Origin: Viscum album
Lineage: Eukaryota; Streptophyta; Magnoliopsida; Santalales; Viscaceae
Assembly: GCA_963277665.1 (NCBI GenBank)
Contig: CAUJRU010000140.1
Coordinates: 806,001-870,000 of the forward strand
Direction: 5' to 3'
DNA: 64,000 bases
In this document: piece by piece, positions 38,591-52,527 of the stretch
Position numbering within the stretch: position 1 is the first letter of the stretch
Layout: the number at the start of each line of letters is the position of its first letter
The notes under the pieces: generated by a model
What the model saw: the letters and a program-made list of their open reading frames with translations, nothing else
The model's database searches: none
What the model was told of the DNA's origin: nothing
Program-made: the position numbers and the translations under genes

Positions 38591-40155
38591 AAAATGATAT
38601 ATGCTATTTTAATAGAATAATTACAAATAAGTATATTATATATATGAATGATATAATATCATAATTTATAAATATCAATTTAATGAGGCGTGGGAATAAT
38701 TATAATAAAACACACGATTTAAGACGATACATCTTCTTCAGAAAAAATATTTTGTCTTGAATGAAAAGGATTATTATAATCGATTTGTGACCAAAATAAG
38801 TCTTCTTTGATGATATTATGGAATTAGGTATGTTATTTGGGTATGTATTTTTGACTAAAATTTTCTATTAAATTGGGATGAGGAGAAGATAGGGGTGGCC
38901 ATTTGAATGTTATGTGAGTGGCATACATGTAATTCTTCAAAATGAAAAGGTTTACCCATTTTTTTCTCCAGCCAAAAGGCTCCAAAATGTGTAATTTTAG
39001 AAAATATATGTGAAATTTTTGAAATATATCATTAAAATGGGTGTTTTAAATGTTTTGGGTCATTGTTGACCCTTATCTTTTTAGTTAAACCCTTATATAA
39101 GCACATGTTTACATTAACTGTGGTAAATAATAATTACTGTTTTTATTAATAATGGGAAAAATTAATGTTGAAATTATGAGATAATATAAATTTTTATAAA
39201 TCCTTATAGGAATATATTTTTCCATTTTCCATTCAACAAAGTTGAAAAACTGAATTTAAAATTCATCCCACATATGCAATGAGAAAGCGGTTTTCAAAAA
39301 AAAATGTTCACAAGAGTAAAATGTTTTTATAAAAGAATTATATATTAAATTTATTTCAATGAACTACATCATATTAATAGATATATAATATAAATAATTT
39401 TACCTCAATACCCATATTAAAATATTCAATATTTCTTAAAATTCTTTAATATAAATGTGAATTCGTAATAAAAACTATATTTTTAACTATTGATCCAAAA
39501 ATTCCCAAAAATTAATCTTATGATAATTTTTACAAGATGATTCCACAAAAAAATCAGTTTGGGAAATAACTTTTATAAGAGTGAATAAAATTCGTCTCAA
39601 ATTATTTTATAAATTGAGACAATTATTTTTTGAAAATATAGTTTTAAAAATAATAATTAGACTAATTATTATATATTTTCTCATAAATAGATAATATGAA
39701 TGTTAAAAATTTTATGGGGTATATTATATATAAATATCAAAAAAATAATTCTAGAAATGTTTTTTTCTGAATATATTTAGTTCAACATGATTGTTTATAG
39801 AAAAATAATTTTTCATAAGTAGAGTTTATTGATTTTTGGATAGCTTTTATTTCCAATTATAACAATTTAGAAAACAAATAATTAATTTTATATACATCGA
39901 AATACCATATAATTTTATAATTGTTTTAATCCTATTCATACCAACTATTCCAATAGCTAAGTAATAACAATGATATTAAATAATAATATTTCTATAGTTT
40001 TTCATGTTTCCTTTAAAGTCAGTTTTATGAATAACAGAAGATCATCACAGTGTCTCATGTATTGAAATATAACATCGATGTTGCATGTAATGAAAAATAT
40101 AAAAAATATTATATTTATTTTTTAAAAATATTTCACAATATCTCGAGGAGTAACA

Positions 40156-43100
40156 TAGATAATCCTGACATTGGAAAGTAGATTCAGAAAGATTGATAAG
40201 TCATTATGAAATTTTTAACTACATTAGAGTGATCTATATTGTTATAGGGAAGTTAAATTATTTCAAAAATCCATTGGAGTGGATTGGTAAGAGAGAAATA
40301 GTGGGTGTGAGTTCATTTTTTATGTGAAAAGAGGGGATTTTCCTTGATTAGTACAGTTATGTAACATATAAGAAGGGAATCACTTGGGTGTCAGTTGGGC
40401 TTTGAAGTTTTAGTGACATTGGTGAAGAAATAGTATGTTGGGAATTTGGGTATGACATGATTATATAAAAATTACTTCTAGAAGGTGTTTGTGATCAATA
40501 AATTCATACAATTTTGAGATTCCATATTTTTGAATTTTAACCTTTTAAATATTAACTAATAATTAATCTTGGTAATTATTTAATTACAAACATTATAAAA
40601 TGATTCATCTAACAAAATGTGGAGATGATAAATTCTAATTTGGGATCCATATTAACTAATAATTTTTTTAAATATTACAAGAATAACTTCAAAATTAAAT
40701 TAAAGTATTAGGGAAATAATGTTTATTGATAAATGTTTTCAAAATAAAATGTGTTTTTATCCTTGTTTCATGTTAATTATTATATAAATGGATTTTTATA
40801 TAGTATTTAATGTGTTTATAACTCATATAGGAGTCATATTTTAAATAATATTAAAATAATTTATTTTCATATATATTATTTAATTGTTATAAAATTAACC
40901 ATTTGAAAACAACTTTTTTACTTTTACAGTGGAAGTTAATTATTATACTATGTAGATTTTTTTCAATGGGGAAAAATATTATTGAAATAGTTAATTAATT
41001 TCAATAATTTAATGAAAATATTTATTCTTTTTTTTAATATAATTAATATAAATAGAAAAAAATAATTTTAATATTTTTATGCACGAAACATGTATTTCAG
41101 AAGAATACCAAAAATCCATCTAAAGAAGATATCAATAAAAATGATTAAAATTAAATGATTATTCTATTATTAAAATTCTATTGCTAAAAAATAAACATTT
41201 AAATATACTTATGAATAATGGGTTTTTCGTGTTTACATTGTGACATAGTTCACGACATAGAGTAGATCTTCTAGAATTAGATCCTAGGTATTAAACTATG
41301 TGAGTGAAATTATTTCCCCTTATTCAATAATGGAATGTAAAAACTAATAAAAAAATATTCAAAAAATAGGGAAAATTATTCAATTCATTTTTTTAGAATT
41401 TTAATAAAAGGATTTTACGTTAGATTCATATTCTATAAAGATTTTATCCTCTCTGTCCATATCACGATGAAATTCCACCGTGAATAAGCTTATGATGGTT
41501 ATAATAATCGGTATTTTCAACATTTCTTTAATACACCACACATATTAAGTGGTTTATCCTTCCCATCATTATCTAATTCAGTTGACCAAGATTCTGACTA
41601 TACAATGGTAAAATCAATTGATTAAGTATGAACTTCATTTATAGAAATATTTAAATAAAATGATTCTATAATTATATAACATGCCTTAAAATACAACTCT
41701 AACATTACATGAACATTATGCAATGAATTTAGTATATCCATCATGATGAGTTGTGTAATTTATATCTCTCTTCACATATCTTCCTACTCCGTAATTTAAG
41801 AAATCAGTGGTGACACTTTTCATCATATAGATGTGGGGTACAATCAATAAAAAATGGTGGAAAAATATATTTTTGTATCATACTCCCATGAAATTTGAAA
41901 AAAATTAAGAAAATTATATTTATCTAATTATACAAATTACCAAGTATTTCGACTTCATCCATTCACTTAATATTTTGAATAAAACTCATTGTAAAAGATG
42001 GTAAATAATTTAAAAATATAAAAACCTAATATATTCGTCTTGAATAGACACTTTGTCACTCAAATATTATGAATCATAAAAATCTAGATTTTTAAAAAAT
42101 TGTTACATTTTTTTAATTGTAAAATATTAATTACTAATTGTGATTTTAATGTGATTCACATTCTATGGTAATGACCCAAAATTATTTATGTTTCTTTTCA
42201 TGAATTCATAATCGATATTGTTCTATTTTACCAAATGAATCCACTATAGTTACATAACATTGATGACAATCACTAAAGTATTAAAACATCAATTAAATAG
42301 TTCCTTGAGTCAAATTTTTTATTTCGTTAAAACGCGTATTAAATAAATGAGGGGATTTTTTAAAGGATAATGATTTTATATAATGTATGTAATAATAATT
42401 AAAATATTATGAAGGACAATAATTGTGAAAATATTGGTGTGTATAAATGAAAAAGAATATGAATAATTTGTTGATGCATTTTTTATGAAATGAGAAAATT
42501 AATGTTATAAAGAAAATTTTAATTCCTAAAATGAGTTCTTATGTGTTATTTCTCTATCAAATAATATTTATTCCATCTGTTATCTATGATCATGAATTTC
42601 TAAATGGAAAATAACTATTCATGTTAACGTTTTGTGGAATAACTAGTACACTCAATAAATATTTAGAGAATACCACCTAATTATTACCTTCTTGGTTAGT
42701 GAGTAAAGGTACATATCAACTCAATGAAAAAATTTACTCACCTTCATGGCATAAAACTAAAAACATTCTTCATTCAATATTATATTTTCACGATGAGCTA
42801 GTAAATTGAATTGATGAATGTAGACTGTATTTTAATAGTAAAATGAGAAAATAGAAATGAATCAATATTAGAATAAAACTAATCCCTACCTACTACTTTA
42901 GGATATCTTTAATACCACGTAATATGAATAATATGGTTATGAATTATTTATTATGTACATAGAAATTACATAATACCTCATCCTATGGATAACTATATTT
43001 TTTATCTCTATATCACGTAAGTTAAATATGATCCTAGCACAAGTGTTGAAAACATAGTAAAAAAACATGAACAGATTGATTATGTTATAAAATATGAATA

Positions 43101-44500
43101 GTTGATAAAGAAGATAAATTAATACACCATAGTCCCAATAGTCCCATTGAATGAGAAATATAACTGAATAATTTACATATAATATTTTATACGTGTCAAA
43201 TGAAATAACTAGAATACCTATTTACTAAGTTCAAGTATTCATGTGGCATATATTCTCCTAAATTTCATATCATTTTCAATTAACATTAAATTTACTCTTT
43301 AAATGAAAAAATGCTCAATATTATTTAACAATATAAAACGAGGGTTAGATGATTGGTATCCAACTTAGATTCACATCATGTGGCTATAGAAATCAATAAT
43401 TGGTTTTAATCCCAATAAAATTATAGAGTAGAAGTCTCTCCACCAACCATAGTTCCATGGTCTTAAGACACTATAAATAGAGATTTCATACTACTCTCTA
43501 GTTAACATAATAAAATAATTTTACTCAAACTAGGACTACTCAGAAAAATAATAACTATTAAGGCAATGGTCACCAATGTAGCTCATATCCTACTTAGTAC
43601 AAAAATTAATATAAGGAAAATAGGTCTAGAAAACCATTATACCTTCCACTCGAATGACATGTATACAATAAATAATATTTACTTACATATAACCCTCCAT
43701 AACATATCATAATTAGGATATTAAGAACACACAATCCATTAATGATGAAACATTTATTATTTGGATGTTACTAACTTGATCTTGTAACATATTTATAAAA
43801 ACCCAGCATGAAGTTCACCCACATCTTTCGAGATTTGAGATGAAAGTGACCATCGATCCTCTTATTTAAATATAATCTAAACGGATCAGAATATAGGATT
43901 CATATTTAATGAGATATATTTTTTAAATAAAAAATATCTCCTACCTATTTCCAACAGATTAATATATCAGAATAAATAACTGAGATTCTTTTAGTGATGC
44001 TCGAAAAATAGGATTCGATTTAGTTTGACATGTACTATATTCCATCAATCATAATAAAATATATCTCATCTCCACATCAGGTGGACCAAGATTTAATCAA
44101 TTTAAATGATATATTTGTTTTTTATCATGATAAAATTATTTTCGAATAAAAATATTTCCTCATAAATATCTATCATAAAACAAATTAAAAACACTTCAAA
44201 TTATTTTCGAAATAAAATAAAATTTTATAATATTAAAAAAATCATAATGAAGAATATTTTTTAATTATAGTATCAAATATACATGGAATATAAAAACATA
44301 AAATTTTATCAATATTGATATCCAAATGAGATAAAAATTATATATCCTATAATGGATCAATAGATATAAATAGAATTTTTTTCCATTAAAATCCACTGAT
44401 TATGACACATTCAAATGATTACAAAAGAGAAAAAGAAAAACTCAAGAATGTGACAATACCTGTAGTTAAATATGAAATGAGGTAATTAAATAAATTATTT
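40156..44500. other. Unassigned AT-rich region
   Basis: The first 350 bp outside LTR D are G-rich on the top strand and look like unrelated flanking sequence. From about 41200 to 44200 the top strand is C-rich, as in the minus-strand elements to the left, so more retroelement debris is likely. The only internal repeat I noticed is TTCAGTTGACCAAGATTC at 41577 against ATCAGGTGGACCAAGATT at 44077. No readable coding motif was found. Confidence 0.35.
43472..43480 (+). promoter_or_regulatory. TATA-like sequence
   Basis: TATAAATAG is preceded by a moderately mixed-composition stretch and followed 30 bp later by CTACTCTCTAG. The arrangement recalls the promoter of a copia-type LTR, but no LTR ends or coding region support it. 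In DNA this AT-rich the match could be chance. Confidence 0.2.
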
Positions 44501-44899
44501 ACTATTAAAATAGCCAATAATTTTTTTCTTGAGACAAACTTTTGACACTATTCAATATGGGTGTTTATAATGTTTTATTTTATCCCTTTCTGTAAATTAT
44601 TGTTTTCCTAGAAAGCCGTGTCTAAATTTAAGGAATGGTAGGTTGAATAATCTTTTAGGTGAGTTTTTTTTTCAAGTAAGGTACCTATTAAATATTTGAA
44701 TAATTTTTGTGATTTCCATCCAAATTAAAATAGATGCTATAATTTTATGAATACAATATACCAATATCTTTAATTTTGAATAAAACATTATAAGGGAAAT
44801 ATATTATATCACATTAAATTTATATATCAAATTACTCTTTAGTTGAAATTTATATACAATGTAATTATTTAATATATATACAATTAATGAGGTATAAGG

Positions 44900-45398
44900 G
44901 GTTTTGGGGGATGGTTTCATACTTAAAAATAAAATCCCAACATATCAAAAAATTGGAAATCCAAACCCATGATTTTCAGTATGATATAGCGAGGAACATT
45001 TTATATTGTAAAGTCATGTGAAAAAATCCAATGTTGTAACTTTAATGGGTATTCATACAGGAATGTTTTCACTTATATTTTAATGTATTATAACATAGAC
45101 CATTGGGTGATTTTCCCATAATATATGCTTTTTGTATGACTTAAATAGAAGAAACCCTTTATATTTTTTGCCAATAGATGATTTAGGTGAATGCATAGAG
45201 GGACTTAAACTATCACAATTGATCAATTTTATCTTGGGATAACTAATTAGAAATTTGAAAATTATGGATTTAATTAGTGTCCAAGACAGAAATCCAAGTG
45301 TTTAAGAGACTAAAATGGCCTCATTGGGATAAAGTATATTTGTTATTAAAGGAATACATAGATGAAAATAGTTTTGTAATTAATAGTAGGGGGAGTAA
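44900..45398 (+). pseudogene. Possible integrase C-terminus and polypurine tract, + strand
   Basis: The + strand near 45110-45300 can be read as NICFLYDLNRRNPLYF then LPIDDLGECIEGLKL, which resembles the 'FHVSnLkk...d.slviPldeiqvd.kl' tail of Ty3/gypsy integrases. It ends with GATGAAAATAGTTTTG and AGTAGGGGGAGTAAG at 45370-45400, similar to a pol end plus polypurine tract. Alignment is loose and contains stops. If correct, a + strand LTR should start near 45399. Confidence 0.3.
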
Positions 45399-48300
45399 GA
45401 AATGCATGTTAATTATTTATTGGTTGACGGTTTCATATTATTAGAGTAACAAATTATATTAAAGGGAACATGAATATGTAAAGTGACAAGATCATGTATA
45501 TTCTGAAGATAATGGTTAGTCATTGGCAGTGTAGGCTTCATGAATCTGGTTCAATTAGGTATTCATATTGGATGTCATATTAGGATTTGGTAGGGAATGC
45601 CCAAGTGGATTTCCAAGGGCTGCAACTTACAATTTAGTCATTATTTTTTAAACTTACACTAATATTTCTGTGATTATATTGAAAAAAATTATATTTCTAT
45701 GAATTATCTCCATTATAATTGTATATTATCAAGAAAATAATGATTATATTCCTAGTAAAAGATGTATTGGGTTTTTTATCTTAAAAAAAGTGTATCATGG
45801 ATGGAGGATGAATACATTACGCATGATTTGGGTGTGGGAATTTTTTTTGATATGTGAATGAGTATGTTTTATATATTTAGTGTGAACACATTGTCTAGAC
45901 ATAGATTGGGAATATTTTGTATGATATAACATCAGTGAATTTCCCAAACATGGAATGAGTGTGTTTCTATGATATAGTCAAAATCATTTCGTACCATCTG
46001 AGTCATTATCAGAATTATTGAAACATGTTAAATTGTTATAAAATACAAGGGACATACTCAATATGACTAACTGACAAGGGTGAATCCTATAAAAAAAATC
46101 TCTTACTTTTGACATTACTCAATAACATTCGGTGTTCCTCTAATAAGAGACTAAGCGATTCTCTACCGCATTGATTATTTAGATCTTATAGGTGAGTTTT
46201 ATATACTAGGAAACTGATACTGATCAAACATAGCTAGGTTAATAAACATGGGATAATATACATAAATGTTTTTTTTTCAAATTTCACTAGTTTCCCTTAC
46301 TGAATAGTACCTTTGAAACATTGATGTATTAATATGAAATTATATTATAATATCTATAACAGTATTAGAATTTATTTATATGAAATGAATCAATCATTTA
46401 TATATTTGTTTTCCAATTTATCACAAAATTAATCCTCTAAATAATTGATTATAATGAATATGAAAGACATCACTAATATAGAAAATATATACATTTTGTT
46501 TTAAAGACCTTACAAATGTAACTTCCAAAAATTCAATTGTAAAAATTATATCCTTTATACCGTCATGGATTGATTTCTAATTGGTTGATCCTATGAAAAA
46601 ATTATATGTTTTTTATTTATTGGTTCATAATGGAATCACCGTTGGAGAGGGAATAATTTTTTATGTAGGTAAAATATATCAGAGAAATTTTTTCGCGAAT
46701 TAATATAGTATTTGTTATATGAATTTAACTATTGATATCCTTCAATATAATATAGTCTATATGATTAATATTTATTTATAAATATATCAAACGTAATTTT
46801 TTTTCCAACTCAACAGAGGGAATAAAATTGTAGATTTACTCATCCGAGGTAGATTCAACCCCTTGTTGATATCTTCTAGCTTTATGCTAACAACTGAAGT
46901 TAAATTTCTGAAAATTTATATATTTTTTGTTATTTAAAAATAAATATTTTTTTTAATATACATATACCCAAATCTATAAAAATTATTCATGGAATTATAT
47001 GACGATGAGTTTTTAAAAAATGACAACATTCATAGTGATATTGAAATCAATATATCACATGTATAAATGATTATTGGGGAGTCTATACATAGGGAGATGT
47101 GTGATGAGTTCATTCTACGAGTGGTAGCTTTAGAGGATAGAGAGAGGACCCCTTATTATCACGCATTATTTAATGTAAGGATTACACATACACAAGGATG
47201 TAGCCTTATCCTAAAACTAACATAATATTTAACTTATGGATGAGTGTCTTCATAAATTATAATAGAATACGGGAACAATCAATTTCAATTAAACTCTCCC
47301 AAAATATAGAAAAGGCGACCCATGGTTACCTAATATCTATATATTGAATAGGGTAATTATGAAAGTTACGGGTAGAGGTTTTTTTGATGTGGACCCCCAC
47401 ATCCATGTCACTGGTTTCAAGACAACTAGAATGAGTGAATAAATGAATTTTTTCCATAACTCACATACTTGTGTGAGGATTATAAAAATCATTATATATA
47501 CAAAAATCATACAATGGTGTATCTTTTTTAGTTTCTTACCCATTTTGGTGAATATTTATATAGCGTCATGCAGTTGTATGGTGAATTAATTTTAAATTTT
47601 ATATAGACATTATGTCTTTACAGAATGGAGATGTTTGGTGATGATTTAATGGTGTTAATTGGATATATAATAAGAACTAAATAGAACCATTAATGTCCCT
47701 ATATAAATATTAGATGCTTTTTTGATGATAAAAAATTAATAGGTATTTAATTTAATAATATTTAAAGTAATTTAACAATATATATTCTCTTGATATATTT
47801 AGTATTCAATTTTAATTTATTGTTTCATTATTTTGACGACAAAATGATATCCTGATGGGATAGGTTTCATCATGATGAAATGAACGTTTCATTAGAATAA
47901 AGGAGTGGATTGGGGGATAAAACCATTTTGAATCCTATAATTAAGGATAATTATGTTCAATCGTGTTTGGAGAAAAAAAATACATTACCTGATAGATGGA
48001 ATAGTCATATCATAATGTGATTTTAATTTTTAAGAAACTAGTGGTGGAACCAAAATATAATGCTTAAATTCATATCCTTACACCATGATTTGGTAAAGAT
48101 TAATATTTTCCGGATGAATTTCTAACATTGAACTATTAATGTTGTGGGTTGGTTTTGTGATCAAATTTAATTTCACAAAATGACAATAAATGGTGGCAAT
48201 TTTTTCAATAAACATCATGTACATCCCCTGAATTTAAGACACTTTTTTATTCCCTGTAATACATGTTAATAAATCATAAATATTAATTTTTATTATTAAA

Positions 48301-51300
48301 ATAGATGTATAAAATAATTTATAGAGTAAATGAATATAATTTATTAATGTTTATTCACTCATAATGGAACATTAAAAAAATTGTATATAAACCCATGAAT
48401 TACATGGATTATAACTAAAATAGATGATTTCATCATTTTAATGTGCATAAATTAAAATTTTATAGAAAATAAAAATGATTATCATTTTTAAAACTATGAA
48501 ATCCATGGAATCATCTTCACCCTTGATGATCACTATTCATAGAATAAGTCATGTAATGAATAATAAAATTATTAAAGGATAAATCATGTTTAAAATTCAA
48601 AAAATAAATACACTAGGATTGGTATATTTTATTTCTGATGAAATAATTTGATAAATTCATATGATATAATCGTGATGAAGTAGTAATTATATATTTTTTA
48701 TCCAATGATATATTAAAATTGGGTATGATACCTGTGAATAACTTACTTGTGTAGAATAATTGGTATGCAGTTAATATATATGAAATTTATTTAGATATTT
48801 AAAATATATATTTATTTATAACTATTTTATTTTAAATAAATGGATTATTTAGGAACGAAATTTAATGATACTAATTCACATGATGAAAAAACCATTGATT
48901 CAAATAAACTATTTTATTATGAATTATATTTTTTTCATATTACTTTACAAATGTGATTTCAATAAATTGATTGATATAAATGATTGAATATTAAAATGAA
49001 TAAATAAATTAAAAAAAATAATTATGGCATTATATGGAAAAATAATTTACTTATTCATGTCCAATGAAATAAGATTCATTTATAAAATTTGTTTTATTAT
49101 ATATTGTTTGTTTTTAAAAAAAAATTTATGATATTTTGAGTATGAGTTTTATGAATATGTAATATTTATATAAATATTGACATTAATTAACATTCATAGA
49201 ATGAATATTATTTTTATTTAGTAATAAATAATCATCCTAAATTAATAAATGATATTTTACAATGATTTTTAGGAATGTAGTAATTTTATTTTATTAAATT
49301 AAAGATACACTTTTAAATAATTATTATAATAATATATTTTCTTATATTAAATTTTTTAACAATAACTGAATTAGTAATTTATACTAAATTAGATTAAGAA
49401 TAATTAACATTCAAAAAGAAATTTTCTAAAAAATAGTTTTGTCTATATATTTATTTTAATTATTTATATTATAAATTTAAACTGATTAAAAATTTAATTA
49501 TTTTAAATGGAAAAATATTTTTTTATTTCATTCCATAATTTGTAAATAATGTTTTTTTTAATTTCTAGTAATAAAAAATAATTTTTAGAGGTACAAATGG
49601 AGTTTCTAACATAATGGTAAAATAAGATGAATAGAGTTTAACTAATATGTAAATACCTAAAACATCAATAAAAATTATCTGTAAATTATATGTATTATTG
49701 TATAAAAAACCCATATCAATTATTTTCCAATTTTTCTACCTACTAATTTACAAATTATAACTTTAAAAATTAAGGAATGAATAATTTTGATAAATCCACA
49801 TAAGACTTAGCAATATAAATTGCCCATATCTACCACCCCATATGAGTCCAGGGATTTGGTTGTCTCTTAAACATAAAACCATTTTACCTTTACAAAATAA
49901 TTATTATATTTTTTTATCTATTATTTCAAATAATAATTCCAAAAAAAATTCTTGAAATAATATATTAGGAGAATGTGATAATTCATCAATGTAAACATAT
50001 AGTTATTCAACTAATTTTTTAATTAACTTCTCATTTATTGTATTTATTAATCTCATTCCCTACTTAATGATGTTAAATTATCATTATTAAAATTCATTAA
50101 AAATGATACTGATATTATATAACTCTAATATCATACTTGTTCACTATAATTACATGTTATTATTTAGTATGGTTTGACCACTACATTGAATGAAGATATA
50201 TCAATTTTATCATTTTCATCATGAATTAGTATCATGAAATTAAAAATGTTAAGATATAATATTAAAGTGTAATGTATGTTTTTAATTCGTTTCAAAAAGG
50301 ATGAAACAAAAACTAGTGGTCATTATAAATTTCCTTTTTGATACTAAAATATTATATGAAACAAACTCAACATTGATTCAATTCATATGAACTATACCCA
50401 AAGTCTAATCCAATGACCATGGGACCTCTTAAATCATTGAATAATACATTTTTCACTACCGTAAAAAATATGTTAATGATGAACTCGGTATAAAAAATGA
50501 TGATCTATATCACCATAAAAAACATGTATAGAATAATCAAATCTACAAACATTATCTGATGAAAATAAATAACAACTAAATAATAATTTTGAGATGAATG
50601 GTTATAATATAAACTTATAAAAGAAAATAAAAATTATAAATTTTATTTGCTATGTTATTAATTTTTTATGTTTTATTATAAATTTTATAAAAATGATTAC
50701 ATTGATTTCATGATTAATGTTCTGTTATTCTTCTTAAAATATCCCATTAATTTATCTATGCATTTTATTGATTACCTTTCTTACTTAATATGTTTTAGAT
50801 ACTACCAATTGATATATTTAATTAGAATTTTTATGAAATTAAAATGTCTTATGGGTACATCTTAGGTTTTTTTATTTCGTTGTATTTTTATTCAATGTAT
50901 GCCAAATATTATGGTTTTTTTCCTTCCAAAACTAAATTAGAAATAAAGATTTATTTGGACTAAGTTTATATTATGTTTGATGTTTCATTATTTGTCATTA
51001 AAAAATTAGTTTTATTTTTCTCATTTTTTTATAAATGTTGTGTAGTTTTATTCATATAATTTCACTTTCCTTATGTTCCTAATCTAACCAAATGGATGCA
51101 TATATGGGGTACTCACCTCATCTGTTATTTGGGTGAGGAAGTATTCTCTTACTTGTATATATTCCTTATTTTTTGGATATCCCAATTTCCGTAATTATGT
51201 ACATTTCCTAAATATTTTTTTTCCATTTTCAATGAATTTATTTAAAATATAATGAAATTAATAATTTTTTTCACATTTTTTGATTATGTATTTTCTATTT

Positions 51301-52527
51301 TATTTGACCATGTATAAAAAAGTTTTAAATAAATTTCATTTTTAAATATTTTCTAGAGAATAACATTTTCATTATGTGTTAATAGTTTATTAATAATACA
51401 CATCCCTTCAAATATTTCATTGCATTAAAAAATAATTTATATTCTCAATTTTTTATTAATTAGTTTCTTCAAAACAATATTTTTGATTGTAATAGAAATT
51501 TCATATAATTTTCAATGGAATTTTAAAATAGTCTTGAAAAAGTGGTTTTCATCTTTGTCAATATCATTAAATGTTTTTAATTATTTACTTGAGATATGAT
51601 CTAATGATACCATCCTTCATATTTAAATGTATGGATTATAATAATTTATTATATAAATATTCATGAAACCAGTTTACTTCGCAAATTTTTCTTAAGAAAT
51701 GATGAAATTTTGATTTATAATATGTTCATGTGGAACAAGTATGTATGGCTATTAAATATGCAATTTGTGGATGAATTATATCAATAAAATGGATGGGTAA
51801 ATGTATTATATGTATTTATATAATATTTTGGATTATTTGCTGTTAGAACATTCCTAATACATTGTAGTAAACTTGTGGTTAGACCAAGACCAAAAGTGTG
51901 TGTTACACATGTAGTTAGACCAATCCCAATAGGTTTAATTATATTAGTGGTTGACAGAATCCAAAAATGGTACAAGGGTGGTTCGAATAATATTAATATA
52001 TAATGGATAGGTTGTTATCTTTGTTCAATATGGGATGGATCTCTTTATGTTAACATTGATGCAGGTTTTATTCTCATATTGATGCAAGATTTTCATGTTA
52101 TAAAAAGTTCATATGTCTGGTTCAATGATTATTCACAAATTTATTCACATTACCAATAATACAATTTTTTTTAAAAGGCTTATATTGTGATTTATGAATT
52201 ATTACATATTTTTTTATTGGGTATGCTATTATTATGTTATATTCATGTACCTAGAGTATATTCTCATACCTATATTATCATCCTATTAACACATATGAAC
52301 TCTGATGTTTTTGTCTTTTTTTACCCCTATGTTTAATGTATGCACACCGTTATCCAATGTTTAAATTCTATATTTAAAAAATAAAAGTATTTTTTTTAAC
52401 GTGTCTAGAAGGATATCATGTGCCGAGAATTTCAGTGGAAATGTAGAGGAATTATTGAGAAAATAGAAGATCACATATTTAATCTATAAAAACACTAAAA
52501 CTATAGGTTATATGGTTATAATTAACA
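45399..52527. other. Unassigned, very AT-rich region
   Basis: Seven kilobases with no recognisable coding motif. 45400-47600 is comparatively G-rich on the top strand; 48200-50700 is dominated by A/T runs. It may include an LTR belonging to the possible pol end at 45.4 kb, but I found no matching second copy. The only clear internal structure is the 36-bp minisatellite at 51839. Confidence 0.35.
51839..51982. repeat. 36-bp minisatellite, four degenerate units
   Basis: Units begin exactly 36 bp apart at 51839 (GCTGTTAGAACATTCC), 51875 (GTGGTTAGACCAAGACC), 51911 (GTAGTTAGACCAATCCC) and 51947 (GTGGTTGACAGAATCC). The second and third are most alike. Because 36 is a multiple of 3, the minus strand reads as a 12-residue repeat (FGLGLTTSLLQC, IGIGLTTCVTHT and two weaker units) in a 64-codon open stretch. 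I see no reason to think it is translated. Confidence 0.7.

Larger units (their letters stand above)
35334..40155 (-). mobile_element. LTR D, minus orientation, likely 5' LTR of the array
   Basis: The minus strand starts TGTTACTCCTCGAG at 40155 and ends GACTCGATCATCA at 35334. No polypurine tract lies outside its start (sequence beyond is TAGATAATCC...), and a primer site lies inside its end, so this should be a 5' LTR. It contains one partial 1.78-kb unit (35735-36650), the 28-bp minisatellite (36180), a (TA)n run and the triplicated block. It is collinear with LTR C from 36960 to the start. Confidence 0.7.

Noticed and set aside
44550..46200. Two stretches with similar words (CTTTTGACA..., TAGGTGAGTTTT) suggested a 1.6-kb tandem repeat.
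   Set aside because: The words occur in AT-rich context, order is not kept over longer distances, and no collinear alignment could be extended.
50668..50865. A 65-codon + strand open frame rich in Phe, Tyr and Ile.
   Set aside because: Typical chance frame in AT-rich DNA; no motif, no supporting context.
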